Assembly: GCF_014287475.1 (NCBI RefSeq)
Contig: NZ_JACOPF010000001.1
Location: 744,001-808,000, forward strand
DNA length: 64,000 nt
Source of the DNA: Mediterraneibacter hominis
GTDB taxonomy: Bacteria; Bacillota; Clostridia; Lachnospirales; Lachnospiraceae
Direction of reading: 5' to 3'
A program made the translations under genes and the position numbers. Below the pieces are notes generated by a model. That model did not search any database. It was not told the origin of the DNA and saw nothing but the letters and a program-made list of their open reading frames with translations. This document shows, in pieces, positions 62,486 through 64,000 of the stretch; positions within the stretch are counted from its first letter, which is position 1, and each line of letters begins with the position of its first letter.

Positions 62486-63996
62486 ATTTCTTTCTCCTGT
62501 TCAAAAAGTGATCGGATGTATTTTTTATCTGTCTTTAACCCTTGTGTCCTTGGAATTTCCTTCAGGAACAATATCCTCTCCGGCACTTTAAACCTTGCCA
62601 TCTTTTCGAGAAGTCTACTGCGGATCTCCCCCTCCGTGACCGTACATCCTTTTCTTAGCACGACGGCCGCCGCCGCGACTTCTCCATACTTCAGGTCAGG
62701 AATCCCGACTACCGCGGCGTCTTTGATCTCCTTTAGGCTGACAAGCTCTTCCTCTACATCTGTACACCATATTTTTTCCCCTCCTCTGTTGATCATGTCT
62801 TTCCTGCGGTCAACAAAGAACACATACGCATCGTCATTGACATATCCCATATCGCCGGTATTGAGCCAGCCGTCCTCGGTGTAAAGAGGAGAGTCTGTTT
62901 TATAATAATATTCAGCCACGTTGGCGCCTTTGATATAGACCATTCCGACGGTTCCGTTCTCAACTTCCCTGCCGTCATCATCAAGAACTTTTAATTCCAG
63001 GCCCGGAATGGGGATACCTGCGGATGACGGATATCTTCCGGTCGGCGTATCCGATGGAAACAGAGTTCCCGGACTGGCGGTTTCTGTCATCCCGAACACA
63101 GTCCGTATCTCCGCATCCGGCATCCATCTATGCAGTTCATTTAACTTCTCGACCGGCATATAACTGCTGCCGCACAGTATCATCCTCACAGACGGAAGCT
63201 CTGGATATTTTTCCTTCAGATCCATCATCATTCCAAATACAGTCGGTGAGCCATGCATAAACGTGATCTTATCTTCCATGACACAGTTTAGGATCCTTTC
63301 TGCGTTATATTTCTTCTGTAAATAGACCGTACCACCTGATAATACAAATACGCCGAGCAGAGCAATCAGACCTGTGACATGATAGATCGGGACTGGTATT
63401 ACAGTGCGGTCATCACAGGTGACATTGCACAACCTCTGGTAAATCATCGCCGCGTGCAGAATATTATAGTTTTTCATCACAACTCCCTTACTCGCCGATG
63501 TTGTCCCCGATGTGAACATCAGGATCGCTTCGTCTTCAAGGCTTCCCTTTGAACCGCCTCTTTTACCGACTGGTATGTCGATATGACGGAACCCGTAACC
63601 GTGTTCTTCATCCACAGAATAGATACACTGCATAGCTTCTTCGTACGGTTCTGTCCACTCGCGGAATTTGTCTGCCGCGATCAGATACTGAAGATCCGCT
63701 TTCTCTATTAAAGCCTGAAGCTCATGCTTTCTGTATTTGCTCGGGAAAGGAACTGTCACCGCCCCGATCTTGCACGCCGCGTAAAATGCTGTGCAAAACT
63801 CGATTCCATTATACAGGAGCAATCCGATATGATCCCCATGTTTTGCTCCCCGCCTGTATAGAAGCTCTGCAAAATCATCTACCATCCGGACGAACGTCTG
63901 ATATGAATATGTGCGTCCCCAGTTATCTATAAAAGCAGTTCTGTCCGGATATTTCACCATACTGTCTTCAAGCATCTCGTAATAGTTGTTTCTCAT
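62479..63996 (-). CDS. AMP-forming acyl-CoA ligase
   Basis: The 505-aa class I adenylate-forming enzyme has the P-loop TSGTTSASKG at 162-171, the YHVTGL segment, GMTETASPG, the TGDMGYVNDD hinge motif and a lysine pair near 488-491 for adenylation. It activates a free acid with ATP and CoA. The substrate is not readable. It is the first visible gene of the operon; its ATG at 63996 is 4 nt from the window edge, so the promoter and any earlier gene lie outside. Confidence 0.9.
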   Translation of the reverse strand: MRNNYYEMLEDSMVKYPDRTAFIDNWGRTYSYQTFVRMVDDFAELLYRRGAKHGDHIGLLLYNGIEFCTAFYAACKIGAVTVPFPSKYRKHELQALIEKADLQYLIAADKFREWTEPYEEAMQCIYSVDEEHGYGFRHIDIPVGKRGGSKGSLEDEAILMFTSGTTSASKGVVMKNYNILHAAMIYQRLCNVTCDDRTVIPVPIYHVTGLIALLGVFVLSGGTVYLQKKYNAERILNCVMEDKITFMHGSPTVFGMMMDLKEKYPELPSVRMILCGSSYMPVEKLNELHRWMPDAEIRTVFGMTETASPGTLFPSDTPTGRYPSSAGIPIPGLELKVLDDDGREVENGTVGMVYIKGANVAEYYYKTDSPLYTEDGWLNTGDMGYVNDDAYVFFVDRRKDMINRGGEKIWCTDVEEELVSLKEIKDAAVVGIPDLKYGEVAAAAVVLRKGCTVTEGEIRSRLLEKMARFKVPERILFLKEIPRTQGLKTDKKYIRSLFEQEKEIC

Positions 63997-64000
63997 GTGC

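Overview
The window reads as core chromosome of a low-to-mid GC, endospore-forming Firmicute of class Clostridia, most likely Lachnospiraceae. The grounds are the complete spoIIIA operon, spoIVB, spoIIP and gpr, the gene order spoIIIA-asp23-nusB-xseA-xseB-ispA-dxs-tlyA-nadK-argR-recN-spoIVB, the rimP-to-pnp translation cluster, the dgt-dnaG-rpoD-trmK cluster, Shine-Dalgarno sequences close to AGGAGG, and frequent TTG and GTG starts. The genus is not resolved. No rRNA, tRNA, CRISPR array, prophage, transposase or plasmid gene was seen.

Layout. Positions 1-16340 (minus strand) run from spoIIIAA-AH through prfC, asp23, nusB, exonuclease VII, isoprenoid genes, tlyA, nadK, argR and recN to a truncated spoIVB. 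Positions 16405-19970 hold a plus-strand island: response regulator, ABC ATPase, ABC permease and histidine kinase. It is preceded by a large inverted repeat and carries three 12-bp-spaced repeats in front of the transporter genes. Positions 19956-32689 (minus) hold rarA, then the rimP-nusA-ylxR-rplGA-infB-rbfA-nrnA-truB-ribF-rpsO-pnp cluster. Positions 32829-33511 hold a small divergent pair, a lipoprotein gene and an XRE regulator, with two matching palindromic operators between them.

Positions 33632-40299 (minus) hold a type IIA topoisomerase pair, spoIIP, a 50-codon ORF overlapping the spoIIP start, and gpr. rpsT (plus) and a MATE transporter (minus) are convergent and share a terminator. 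Next come ilvN-ilvC, an ABC-F protein, and an envelope-like cluster (GT2, permuted NlpC/P60-like, LPG-synthase-like membrane protein). A membrane protein of unknown function at 48950 is the only other plus-strand gene. Positions 49662-58483 hold a nucleoside kinase, nif3, trmK, rpoD, dnaG, dgt and a two-domain polyphosphate kinase 2. Positions 58790-63996 form a four-gene acyl-CoA operon.

Spore formation is served by the SpoIIIA channel, SpoIVB, SpoIIP and GPR. Most of the rest is replication, transcription, translation and isoprenoid or cofactor housekeeping. The least explained parts are the two small regulatory modules at 16.5-20 kb and 33 kb, the structured intergenic repeats near 16.4, 21.4, 39.2, 40.3 and 42.3 kb, the structured leaders of pnp, rpsO, rpsT and prfC, and the 50-codon ORF before spoIIP. 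All calls rest on reading the sequence; no database search was run.
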